A DNA stretch of 64,000 nucleotides from CAVSWN01 sp963770995 (GTDB lineage Bacteria; Acidobacteriota; Vicinamibacteria; Vicinamibacterales; CAVVIG01). Positions within the stretch are counted from its first letter, which is position 1, and the number at the start of each line of letters is the position of its first letter. A program made the position numbers and the translations under genes. Positions 38,532 to 47,341 of this stretch are shown piece by piece. Location: positions 496,001-560,000 of the forward strand of contig CAVYRS010000004.1 in NCBI GenBank assembly GCA_963770995.1, written 5' to 3'. The notes beneath the pieces were generated by a model that did not search any database, was not told where the DNA came from, and saw only the letters and a program-made list of their open reading frames with translations.

Positions 38532-39105
38532 CGCTGGCCAAACGCATCTTCGTCGAGAAGCGCGCGCTGATCATTCCGGTCGTGCTGGGTGCGATCCTGA
38601 ATATCGCCGGGTATGCGTTCGTGGTCCGGCCGCTGGCGATCAAGTCCGCCGAACGTGCCGAGCGGGCCGCGGCCGACACACAGGCGCTGGCCGCCGCCGA
38701 ACGCGAGTTGACGGTCGCCAACGCGCTGGTCACCGGCACACACGCGCCGGCGAGGAGCTGGCGACGTTTTACGAGAAGGTCCTGCCGGCGGATCAAACCT
38801 CGGCGCGCCGGCTGACCTATCTGTCGTTCTATCACGCTCGCGCGCCGGACGAACGTGAAGTTCCTCGACAGGAAGATCGACGTCGAGCTCGCCGAAGCGC
38901 GACGCGCGCGTCGGCCGGTTGCAGATTCGCATCGAGCTGGAAGGCGAGTACGAGAACCTGCGGCAGTTCATCTACGAGCTCGAGAGCGCGCCGGCGTTCG
39001 TGATCATCGACGACGTGACGCTGGCGCAGAACGACCCGACCAAACCGCTCGACGCTGTCACTCGAGCTTTCCAGCTATTACCGACTGGACGCGAATGGCA
39101 ACTGA
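38528..39105 (+). CDS. pilO: Pilus assembly protein PilO, frameshifted
   Basis: PilO pairs with PilN in the periplasm to align the secretin with the inner membrane platform. Segments: MTLAKRIFVEKRALIIPVVL, ILNIAGYAFVVRPLA (membrane helix), a coiled-coil run with ADTQALAAAERELTVANALV, then EELATFYEKVLPADQTSARR, LTYLSFYHAR, VKFLDRKIDVELAE, RLQIRIELEGEYENLRQFIY and ELESAPAFVIIDDVTL, ending in YYRLDANGN. The QIRIELEGEYENLRQFIYEL strand-helix pattern is typical of PilO. Frame changes lie near 38750, 38845, 38900 and 39055. Overlaps pilN by four bases and the next gene by eleven. Confidence 0.82.
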
Positions 39106-39644
39106 GCGCCGCCAGCAGATCCTGCTTGCGCTGCTGCTCGTTGTGCTCGCCGTTGCCGGTGTACCGGGCGTGGACCTCGACGTCTGCCGTGCCGTTGCCG
39201 GCGTCTAACGGAACAAGCGCCGCGTCGGCGGCACGGCGCACCGCGCAGCAGCAGACCGCCGCGACCGCGCCCGATGTGCATCTGCGAAGCGCTGGACGCC
39301 GATCGCCCGAAACCGGGGCCGGCCGAGCGGAACTTGTTCCGGTTCAAGCCGAAGCCGCCGCCGCCCGCGCCGACGCCGATCGCGCAGCCGGTGCGTGCCG
39401 ACGGGCCCGCCGCCCGCCGCCACCGCCGCCGCCGATTCCGCTCAAGTTCATCGGGATGGTGGAGTCGCGGGCCGGCGAAGCGTCTGGCGGTGCTCGAGCG
39501 ACGGCCGCGGCTTCCCGGTATACGGGCGCGAAGGCGATATCATCGCGGGCCGGTATCCGCATCGTGCGAATCGGCGTGGAATCGATCGAGATGGCGTACC
39601 TCGACGGCCGCGGGCGGCAGACGATTCGCCTGAGCGGGTCGTGA
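39095..39644 (+). CDS. PilP-like / T2SS protein C-like periplasmic linker protein, frameshifted
   Basis: The product starts MATERRQQILLALLLVVLAV, a single membrane anchor, followed by a low-complexity linker, LDADRPKPGPAERNLFRFKP and a Pro tract (KPPPPAPTPIA, PPPPPPIPLKF). The C-terminal part IPLKFIGMVESRAGEA, FPVYGREGDII, RIVRIGVESIEMAYLDGRGR and QTIRLSGS is the small beta-barrel (HR-like) domain shared by PilP and GspC that docks on the secretin. Position directly before the secretin gene agrees. Frame changes lie near 39160, 39285, 39400 and 39500. Whether it is truly PilP or a GspC-like variant cannot be told. Confidence 0.7.
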
Positions 39645-39653
39645 ACTGACAAT

Positions 39654-42257
39654 GACCAGAGACGACTGCTGAGGGCTGGTCGTCGGATTCTCACCGTGGC
39701 CGTGGTCCTCGGCGGGTGCGCCGCCAGCCAGGCGTTCCGGCAGGGCGACGATGGCGCTTCGCGCCGGGAATCTGGACGACGCCGTCGCGCTGTACCGCCG
39801 AGCGGTCAGGCCGATCCCGACAACCCGAATTACACGATCGCGCTGCAGCGCACGATGGTGGCCGCCTCGCGCGCGCACCTCGAGAGGGCGCGCGAGTTCG
39901 AGCAGAACGATCAGCTCGAAGCGGCGCTCGGCGAGTACCGGCAGGCCGCCGAGTACGATCCCAGCAACCGCCTGTCGGTATCGAAGGTGGCCGCGCTCGA
40001 GCAGCACGATCCGCGATCGCATCGAAGCGTCGCGGCCCAAGCCGGCGATCCAGGAAATGCGCGAGCAGGCGCGCGCCGCCTCCGCCGAGCCGGTGCTCAA
40101 TCCCGCGTCTCGCGATCCGCTGCGGCTGATCTTCCCGAACACGAGCCTGCGCGACATCCTCAATTTCATCGCGGTGTCCACCGGCATCAACATCACCTAC
40201 GACCGCGACGTGCAGGATCGGCCGGTCACCATTCAGTCTCGACGGCGTCACGCTCGAGCAGGCGCTCAACCAGATCATGACGATGAACCAGCTCTCGTAC
40301 AAGAGTCGTGAGCGAGCGCTCGATCTTCGTCTTCCCGGACACGAGCCCGAAGCACGCGCATGTACGACGAGCAGGTCGTCCGCACGTTCTACATGTCGAA
40401 CGCCGACCCCACCGAGCTGTCGCAGACGCTCAGCACGATCATGCGGATGCCGGCATCGCGGTCCAGCCGGCGATCATCGCCAACAAGACGGCGAACACGA
40501 TCACCGTCCGCGCCACGGCGTCGGTCATGCAGATCATCGAGAAGATCATTGAGCAGAACGACAAGCCGCGCGCCGAGATCGTCGTGGACGTCGAGATCCT
40601 CGAGGTCGATCGCGTGCGCACGAAGGCGTACGGCCTGAACCTGTCGGAATACGCGCTGGGGGCGATCTTCTCGCCGGAGGTGTCGCCGAACGACGTAACC
40701 GTTACGACCGCCGGGGTACGGGTACGACGCCGGCGGCGCCACAGTCGGCGGCACTCAGACGACAGCCGGCACCGGGTCGTCGACGCCGCCGAGCGGCGTG
40801 AGGTCGCCGCCGCCGTTCAACCTGAACACGATCTCGCGCGGCGTCAGCACGTCCGATTTCTACCTCGCGGTGCCCACCGCGATCGTGCAGGTTTCTCGAG
40901 AGCGACAGCCACACGCAAGCATCATCGCCAAGCCGCAGATGCGCGGTGCGGAGGGCAGCAAGTTCTCGTTGAAGCTCGGCGACAAGATTCCCGTCGATTT
41001 CCACGAGCTACACGCCGATCGCGACCGGCGGCGCGGGCGTCAACCCGTTGAGCTCGTATCACTATCAGGACGTCGGCGTGAACATCGACATGACGCCGCG
41101 CGTCACGCTCGACGGCGACATCATGCTGGATCTGACGATCGAAGATACGTCGCGCACGGCGCCGACATCGTCATCGCCGGCGTCAACAGTCCCGTCCTTC
41201 GGCCAGCGCACCGTCACGACGCGTCTGCGCCTGCGCGACGGCGAGTCGAACCTGCTGGCCGGCCTGCTGCGCGGAGAACGACGTCGGAGTCGATCAAGGG
41301 ATTTCCAGGCGCGATCCACGTGCCGTTTCTGAAGCAGCTGTTTTCGGGCAACGACAACGACGATCGATCAGACCGACATCGTCATGCTGCTCACGCCGCA
41401 CATCGTGCGCACGCAGGAGATTACCGAAGACGATCTGCAAGCCGATCTACATCGGATCGCAGCAGAATCTCGGCATCGGCGGCCCGCCGCCGCTCATCGC
41501 GCCGCCGCTCGCCGAGGCGCCGCCGGCCGCGCCAGCGCCAGGTACGCAACCGGGCTTTGCGACAATGACGCCGCCAGGAGAGATCGTGTCGGCGCCAAAT
41601 CCGCAGCGCGGGCCGGGAGGCACCATTGTCTCGGCGCCGCCGGGATCGTCGCCGGTGCCGGGAACCGTGCTGGTCACACCCGCCGCCGCCGCCGCCCGCG
41701 CCGACCGTCATGCCAGTGCCACCGCCGCCGGCCGAACCGACGCCGCCGGCCACGCCGGCGGGCACGCCACCTGGCCCGCCGCCGCCGCCGCGGCCGCGCC
41801 GCCCGCGCCGCCGGCGCCGCCCAGCCGATCACGTCAGCCGGGGATCGGATCCGGCGCAGGTGATCGATCACGCCGCCGCCGACGATTCGCGTCGGCGGCG
41901 GACCGTACACGGTACCGATTTCGATTTCCGACGCGTCGCGGCATTTCGACGGTCACGCTCACGCTCCTCTACGATCCGACACGCTTGCGCGTCCGCTCCG
42001 TCCAGGAGGGCAGCTTCATGCGCGCGGGCGGGGCGACGGTCGCGTTCAGCCAGCAGGTAACCGGGAACCGGATCGACATCACGCTGGCCCGCGGCGGCGA
42101 TGCCACCGGCGCCTCCGGTACCGGCCTGCTCGCGGCCGTGCTCTTCGACGCGGTGGCGCCGGGCAGCAGCGCGCTCACGCTGAGCGGCGCGGCCACCGGT
42201 CCAGGCGGCGCGGCCATGGGGCTTCGATTCGCTCCGGTCACGGTGACGATCCAGTAG
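39654..42257 (+). CDS. Secretin (PilQ/GspD-like) lipoprotein with C-terminal cohesin-like domain, frameshifted
   Basis: The secretin forms the outer-membrane gate. Reconstructed order: lipoprotein signal (ILTVAVVLGGCAASQ), TPR region (AGNLDDAVALYRRAV, LEAALGEYRQAAEYDPSNRL), secretin-N regions (LIFPNTSLRDILNFIAVSTG, INITYDRDVQDRPVTI, VVRTFYMSNADPTELSQTLS, ANTITVRATASVMQIIEKII), the secretin core (AEIVVDVEILEVDRVRTKAY, GLNLSEYALGAIFSPEVSPN, LGDKIPVDF, YQDVGVNIDMTPRVTLDGDI, LRDGESNLLAGLL, DIVMLLTPHIVRTQEITEDD), a long Pro-rich linker (PPPPPPAPTVMPVPPPPAEP) and a final cohesin-like domain (STVTLTLLYDPTRLRVRSVQ, EGSFMRAGGATVAFSQQV, GLLAAVLFDAVAPGSSALTL). At least eight frame changes occur. The cohesin-tailed layout is unlike classical PilQ, which ends at the secretin core. 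Confidence 0.8.
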
Positions 42258-42259
42258 CG

Positions 42260-42742
42260 ATGCACAGGTTCAGATCGCGGAAGGCGGATACACCTTCGTC
42301 GAGCTGCTCGTGGTCGTCCACGATCATCATGATCCTGGCATCCGCGATCATGCCGCTCGCGAGGGTCACCGCGCGGCGCCAGCGCGGAAGCGGAACTGCG
42401 GCGCGCGCTGCGCGAAATGCGGACCGCGATCGATCAGGTTCAAGGACGCCGCCGATCTCGGGCAGATCGGCTCGCTCGATCTGAAGGCGGGGAGCGAGAA
42501 CTATCCCGCCGGACCTCGAGCAACTGGTCGAAGGCGTGATCGCCGCCAACGATGCGACAGGGCAGAAGCTCAAGTTCCTGCGACGCGTCCCGGTCGATCC
42601 GATGACGCACACCACCGAGTGGGGCCTGCGCTCGTATCAGGACAAGCCCGACGCGACGCAATGGGGCGGCCAGAATGTCTTCGACGTCTTCACGACGTTC
42701 GACGGCACCGCGCTCGACGGAACCAAGTACAAGGACTGGTGA
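42260..42742 (+). CDS. Type II pseudopilin (GspG-like), frameshifted at 5' end
   Basis: The product starts MHRFRSR and, after one lost G near 42282, reads EGGYTFVELLVVV, a prepilin cleavage and assembly motif (G|YxxxE, Glu5 present), followed by the hydrophobic stalk TIIMILASAIMPLARV. The globular part reads GSLDLKAGSENYP, DLEQLVEGVIAANDATGQKL, KFLRRVPVDPMTHTTEWGLR and ends FDGTALDGTKYKDW. GspG-type pseudopilins have this P-x-D-P-[ML] calcium-loop pattern near the C-terminus. Frame changes lie near 42282, 42318, 42370 and 42505. It starts three bases after the secretin gene. Confidence 0.78.
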
Positions 42743-42748
42743 TCGCAC

Positions 42749-43159
42749 GTGTTGGCCCGAACAGTGCGCGCCGCTCAGCGCGGCTTTACGATGATCGAGT
42801 TGTTGGTCGTCCTCTCGCTCATCCTCATCTTGTCGACGATGGGGATGGCGCAATATCGCTCGAGCGTCATCCACGCGAAGGAAGCGGTGCTGAAGCAGGA
42901 TTTGTTTCAGCTGCGCGATGCGATCGACCAGTACTACGCGGACAAAGGGCAGTGGCCGAGCACCATCGATGCGCTGGTGAGCGAAGGCTACGTGCGCAAG
43001 CTGCCCGAGGATCCGTTCACGAAGAGTGCCACGACCTGGCAGACCGTGCCGGCCGAACCCGACCCCAACAATCCATCCGCCGAGGCCGGCGTCTACGACG
43101 TCAAGAGCGGATCGGAAGCCACCGCGCTCGACGGCACGAAGTACGCCGACTGGGACTAG
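42749..43159 (+). CDS. Type II pseudopilin (GspG-like)
   Basis: An intact 136-residue pseudopilin. The N-terminus RAAQRGFTMIELLVVLSLIL has the prepilin peptidase site G|FTMIE with Glu5 and a 20-residue hydrophobic helix (LILILSTMGMAQYR follows). The body (DLFQLRDAIDQYYADKGQWP, STIDALVSEGYVRKLPEDPF) is GspG-like, and the C-terminus SGSEATALDGTKYADWD closely matches the end of the preceding pseudopilin, so the two are probably paralogues. GTG start six bases after the previous stop. Its TAG stop overlaps the inferred TAG of the convergent PKD gene in CTAG. Confidence 0.9.
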   Translation: MLARTVRAAQRGFTMIELLVVLSLILILSTMGMAQYRSSVIHAKEAVLKQDLFQLRDAIDQYYADKGQWPSTIDALVSEGYVRKLPEDPFTKSATTWQTVPAEPDPNNPSAEAGVYDVKSGSEATALDGTKYADWD

Positions 43160-44707
43160 GTCCGTCCGGATCTCAGTCACCGTCACCTGTCTCGTCGCCG
43201 TCGCAGTCCGACCCTGATTGTCCGTCACGGTCAACGTGATCGTTTTCGTACCCGTGGTGGTGTACATGTGGCTGGTTGTGACGCCGCTGCCCGACATGTT
43301 GTCGCCGAAGTCCCACTGGTAGATAAGCCCCGTCCCCGTCGACGCGGATGCATTGAACATGAAGTTCGTGGTGATCGGGCCCGACGTCGGGTTCACCGTG
43401 AAGCTCGCCGTCGGCCCGGCGCTCGTTCCAACGACGATCACGATCGATCCGGACCCTGTCGCGCCGCTGGTGTCGGTCGCCGTAGCGGTGACCTGCTTGC
43501 TGCCGGCTGTCGTGTACACGTGCTGAACCGAGGCTGCGTTCCCAGGCAGGTTGACACTCTGGCCGTCGCCGAAATCGACGAACACCGACGTGATCGGATT
43601 GTTGTTCGTCGGCGACGCCGTAATGTCGAATGTCACGGTCTGGCCGACTGAGGGGTTGCTGGGCGTTGCCCTGATCGACACCGTCGGCTGCGATCGGGCC
43701 GTGACGGTAACAGCCCGCGATGCGCTGGTACTGTCGCCGAGCGAGTCAAAGCCCGTGACCACGACGAGATACGACCCTTGCGAACCGTACGCATGCGCAA
43801 TCACCGACGGGTTGCCGTTGAAGCTTTCTCTGCGTCCATCACCCCAATCAACGTCAACGCGGATGATGGGACTCGCGCCGGTCGTGCTCGGGGGATACGT
43901 CAAGGTGAACGCAACGGTCTGTCCGACTTGCGGCGTTGTCGGGGACGGCTCGCCGAGGGTGATCGACGCGGTCGAATTGACGGTGACGGTGACCGTCGAG
44001 GACGAAGGCGAGGTCGTAGTCGTCGTTCCATTGCCGTTGCCATTGCTCGGCGGCGTCGTCGTCGTCGTCGTGACGCCGGCCGTGGCGGTGACTTTCGCGG
44101 TCCGGTTCGTCGACAGCACGCTCGTGGCGATTCCCTGCGAGTTCGTATTGGACACGCTCTCGCTCATCGATCCCGCATCGGTAGTGAAGGTCACGGGGAT
44201 CAAAGCGAGTGCGTTGCCGCCGGCATCGGTCACCTTCGCGCTGATCGTCGAATTGCCTCCGCGCGACGATACGACGGCCGGGTTGGCGCTCGCGACGACG
44301 GCAGTGACCGCCGCCGACCCGACCGCGATCTTGATCGCGTTCGCGGCCGCGACTGAGGCACCGCCGGAGGTTGCGATGATCGTCGCAATCCCGGACGAAT
44401 TCCCAGCCTTGAAGCGGGTCGTGGCGCGCCCGTTCACATCGGTTTGCACCTCGGCCGGCTCGACGATCCCGAGATTCGTCGAAAACGTTATGTGGGTTCC
44501 GCTGTGCGGCGGCGTCCCGGCGGCTTCAAGCACCTGGGCGCTGATGTCCGCTGTTCCGTTGAAACCGAGCGCGCTCGTCGCCGTCGACAGGGTGATCGTC
44601 GAGCCTGATGGCGCAAGCAGCGGCACCTTTTCGCAGGAAAGGGCGGCCAGCGCTACGTAGACGAAGACACCAAGCGCACGGAAGCCGCGGCGCGAACGTG
44701 TTACCAT
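43156..44707 (-). CDS. PKD/Big-domain surface lipoprotein, one frameshift near the stop
   Basis: The product (about 516 residues) is a lipoprotein: MVTRSRRGFRALGVFVYVAL with lipobox LAALSC. Two bacterial Ig-like domains follow (STITLSTATSALGFNGTADI with DVNGRATTRFKAGNSSGIAT; VTAVVASANPAVVSSRGGNS with NTNSQGIATSVLS), a Thr/Ser/Asn-Gly linker, then three PKD domains (IRVDVDWGDGRRESFNGNPS, TSVFVDFGDGQSVNLPG, LIYQWDFGDNMSGSGVTTSH). It is probably a surface adhesion or stalk protein. As it stands the frame runs on to 42440 over the pseudopilins; removing one C at 43168-43169 makes it end ...TVTEIGRT at a TAG shared with the convergent gene. Start choice: ATG 44707 gives a compact signal; ATG 44734 is an alternative. 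Confidence 0.82.
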
Positions 44708-44732
44708 GAAACCGCTCAACATATTAAGGGCC

Positions 44733-45545
44733 ATGAACTTAGCCGGTCAAGCTCCTTACCGCAACGAGCCGCGCGAAGGCGGCTACGCCATGGTCGCCCT
44801 CCTGGTCGCCATGAGCATCATGGCCGTCATGATGACGGTGGCAATGCCGGTCTGGAAGCATCAGGTCCAGCGCGAAAAGGAAGAAGAGCTCGTCTTTCGC
44901 GGCAAGCAGTACGTGAAGGCAATTGAGCTGTACGGACGGAAGTACGCCAACACGCAGCCGCCCAGCCTCGACGCGCTCGTCGAACAGCGCTTTCTGCGCA
45001 AGAAGTTCAAGGATCCGATCACCAACCAGGACTTCGACCTCGTGAGAGCAAACCAGGCGCCGCAGCAAGGTGCACAGTCTTCGGCGACACCGGGCCGCGG
45101 TGGAGCACCCGGCAGTTCCACGCCGGGCCCGGCCGCGCCGGGCGCCCAACGCGGCACGTCGGCAATTGGATCACCGGGCGCGAACCCGATTGGCGGCATC
45201 GTCGGCGTCGCCAGCAAGAGCAAGGACAAATCCATTCGTCTGTACAACGGACGCAGTCGCTACAACGAGTGGGCGTTCATCTATCAGCCGCAGCAACAAA
45301 CTCCTGGCGGCGGTGCTCCTGGCGCCGGTGTACCGGGCGGCATCCCGGGACAACGCGGCGGACAGCCCGGTGTCGGCGGCCCTGGTCCCATCGGCGGCCA
45401 ACGCGGGCGGGGCGACGGCCGCGGCGGGCGCGGCGGCTTTCCCGGAGGTCCGGGCTTCGGCCCTGGGTTCCCGGACGCTCCCGGCGGCGGTACCGGATTC
45501 CCCACCAACCCCAGCGCGCCGCCCGGCGGACGCGGCCGTCAATAA
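44733..45545 (+). CDS. Pseudopilin-like protein with long Gly/Pro-rich tail
   Basis: The 270-residue product has a prepilin-like N-terminus, EPREGGYAMVALLVAMSIMA, with a G|Y site but Ala-Leu where Glu5 usually sits, as in minor pseudopilins that cap the fibre. The soluble domain reads WKHQVQREKEEELVFRGKQY, VKAIELYGRKYANTQPPSLD and ALVEQRFLRKKFKDPITNQD. The last 140 residues are Gly/Pro/Gln-rich low complexity (PGGGAPGAGVPGGIPGQRGG). Start is ATG 44733 after AAGGG; ATG 44706 would add nine residues. It begins only 25 bases from the divergent PKD gene start and completes the pilus/secretion cluster. Confidence 0.8.
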   Translation: MNLAGQAPYRNEPREGGYAMVALLVAMSIMAVMMTVAMPVWKHQVQREKEEELVFRGKQYVKAIELYGRKYANTQPPSLDALVEQRFLRKKFKDPITNQDFDLVRANQAPQQGAQSSATPGRGGAPGSSTPGPAAPGAQRGTSAIGSPGANPIGGIVGVASKSKDKSIRLYNGRSRYNEWAFIYQPQQQTPGGGAPGAGVPGGIPGQRGGQPGVGGPGPIGGQRGRGDGRGGRGGFPGGPGFGPGFPDAPGGGTGFPTNPSAPPGGRGRQ

Positions 45546-45572
45546 CAAGTGTTAGGACGATCTTCGCAAGTT

Positions 45573-45592
45573 TGAAGTCTGAAGTCTGAGGT
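45573..45592. repeat. Short GAAGTCT tandem repeat between convergent genes
   Basis: TGAAGTCTGAAGTCTGAGG is the same 7-mer as at 6908-6966 and 56703-56788, but only one arm is present. It lies in the 56-base spacer between the pseudopilin-like gene and the symporter gene. Confidence 0.6.
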
Positions 45593-45601
45593 TCGAACGA
45601 G

Positions 45602-47341
45602 CTATTCCACCACCGATTTCCAGCCCCGGCGCTGCAGGTCGCGCCAGATGACCAACGTGGCGACCGCCGCGACACCGAAGCACGCGAGCGCCGGGACGAT
45701 CGATCCGAGCACCGCGGAGCCGATTCCGAAAAGAACGGCGTAGACCAGAATGCAGCCGGCGACCCAATCGACGACGAGGCCGCCGATCGGCGCCGGTGGA
45801 GGACCGCCAGCCTTTCGCGCGATCGGTCCCCAGCCCGGTCCACCAGGCCTGACGCGCCGATAAAACGCCACCAGGTGCGCTTCGGGTTCTGGCGGCGTCG
45901 CGAGCGTCACGACCAGCCAGCAGATCGTGGTCCAGGCCACGAGGTAGAGCAGTGTGTATGGGAACGCGATCGACGTGAACGCCTTCAAGTAGAAGAATCC
46001 CAACGCGGGCGCCACCATCGCGGCGATCTCGGACCACGCGTTCACGCGCCACCAGTACCACCGCAGAATCAGCACCAGTCCGATCCCCGCGCCTGACTCC
46101 AACACGAACTCCCACGCCTGGCGGATGCTCTCGAGATAGAACGTGACGACGGCCCCCAGGATCATCGTGACGATCGTGGCGAAGCGAGAGACCCACACAT
46201 AGTGCTGCTCGGTGCCGTCCGTACGAACGAATCGCCGGTAGAAGTCGTTGACGATGTAGGACGTGCCCCAATTGAGCTGAGTAGAGATCGTCGACATGTA
46301 CGCCGCGAAAAACGCGGCGATCAGGACGCCGCGCCAACCGGGCGGGAGGAAATCTCGCATGACCATGACGTACCCGGCCTCCTTGTCGGCCAGGCCCGGA
46401 TACAGGATCAGCGATGCCAGTCCCACGAGGATCCACGGCCACGGACGCAGGCAGTAGTGCGCGATCGTGAACCAGAGCGTCGCGAAAAACGAATGGCGCT
46501 CGTCGCGCGCCGACATCATCCGCTGGGCGATGTAGCCGCCGCCGCCCGGCTCCTGTCCCGGATACCAGCTGGCCCACCACTGCACGCCGATGAAGGCAAA
46601 GAACGACGCGAGCGGCAGCGCCAGGCCGACGCCGCCCGAGTCCGCTTCGCCAATCCGAGGAACGAAGTCGAACGTAGACGGCGGCAGCTTCTCGAGCAGC
46701 CCGCCGATGCCGCCCACGCCCGGCGACTGCAATGCGAACCAGGCCAGCGCCGTCGTCCCCGCCATCGCGAACGCGAACTGAAAGAAATCAGTGACGACGA
46801 CGCCCCAGAGGCCGGACAGCGCCGAGTAGAACCCGGTGATGGCAAGGCTGGCGAGGACGGCGGTCAACCGATCCCAACCCATCGTGACCGAGAGAATCTT
46901 CGCCATCGCGAGATTCACCCAGCCGATGATCACGCAGTTGATCGGCCAGCCGAGATACAGCGCGCGGAAGCCGCGAAGTATCGCCGCCGGACGGCCCGCA
47001 TAGCGCAGTTCGGCGAACTCGACGTCGGTCATGATGCCGGCCCGGCGCCAGAGCCGCGCGAAGAAGAAGACGGTCATCATGCTGCCGAGCGCGGCGTTCC
47101 ACCAGATCCAGTTGCCCGCGATCCCGTCGCGCGCAACGAAGCCGGCAACCGCGAGCGGTGTGTCCGCGGCGAACGTGGTGGCGACCATCGAGGTGCCGGC
47201 CAGCCACCACGGCAGGTCGCGGCCGGAGAGGAAGTACTCGCCCACGCTCTTGCCCGCGCGCTTCGAGTAGTAGACGCCGATGGCCAGCGAGATCAGGAAG
47301 TACGCCGCGATGATCGTCCAGTCGAGAGCGGTGAGGACCAT
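45602..47341 (-). CDS. Sodium:solute symporter family transporter
   Basis: SSS-family carriers import sugars, amino acids or other small solutes with sodium. The 579-residue product has about 13-14 membrane segments, beginning LDWTIIAAYFLISLAIGVYY and the family motif SVGEYFLSGRDLPWWLAGTS, then FAADTPLAVAG, and the STISTQLNWGTSYIVNDFYR motif in the sixth-to-eighth helix region. It starts immediately after the serine hydrolase stop (TGA then ATG on the minus strand), so the two are co-transcribed. Together with the kinase, nagB and murQ nearby, an amino sugar is a reasonable guess for its cargo, which is inference. Confidence 0.88.
   Translation of the reverse strand: MVLTALDWTIIAAYFLISLAIGVYYSKRAGKSVGEYFLSGRDLPWWLAGTSMVATTFAADTPLAVAGFVARDGIAGNWIWWNAALGSMMTVFFFARLWRRAGIMTDVEFAELRYAGRPAAILRGFRALYLGWPINCVIIGWVNLAMAKILSVTMGWDRLTAVLASLAITGFYSALSGLWGVVVTDFFQFAFAMAGTTALAWFALQSPGVGGIGGLLEKLPPSTFDFVPRIGEADSGGVGLALPLASFFAFIGVQWWASWYPGQEPGGGGYIAQRMMSARDERHSFFATLWFTIAHYCLRPWPWILVGLASLILYPGLADKEAGYVMVMRDFLPPGWRGVLIAAFFAAYMSTISTQLNWGTSYIVNDFYRRFVRTDGTEQHYVWVSRFATIVTMILGAVVTFYLESIRQAWEFVLESGAGIGLVLILRWYWWRVNAWSEIAAMVAPALGFFYLKAFTSIAFPYTLLYLVAWTTICWLVVTLATPPEPEAHLVAFYRRVRPGGPGWGPIARKAGGPPPAPIGGLVVDWVAGCILVYAVLFGIGSAVLGSIVPALACFGVAAVATLVIWRDLQRRGWKSVVE

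Noticed and set aside
42440..43155. Continuation of the PKD lipoprotein frame across the pseudopilin genes
   Set aside because: After 43170 the translation turns into Arg/His-rich antisense sequence of two good pseudopilin genes; one surplus base at 43168-43169 hides the natural TAG.
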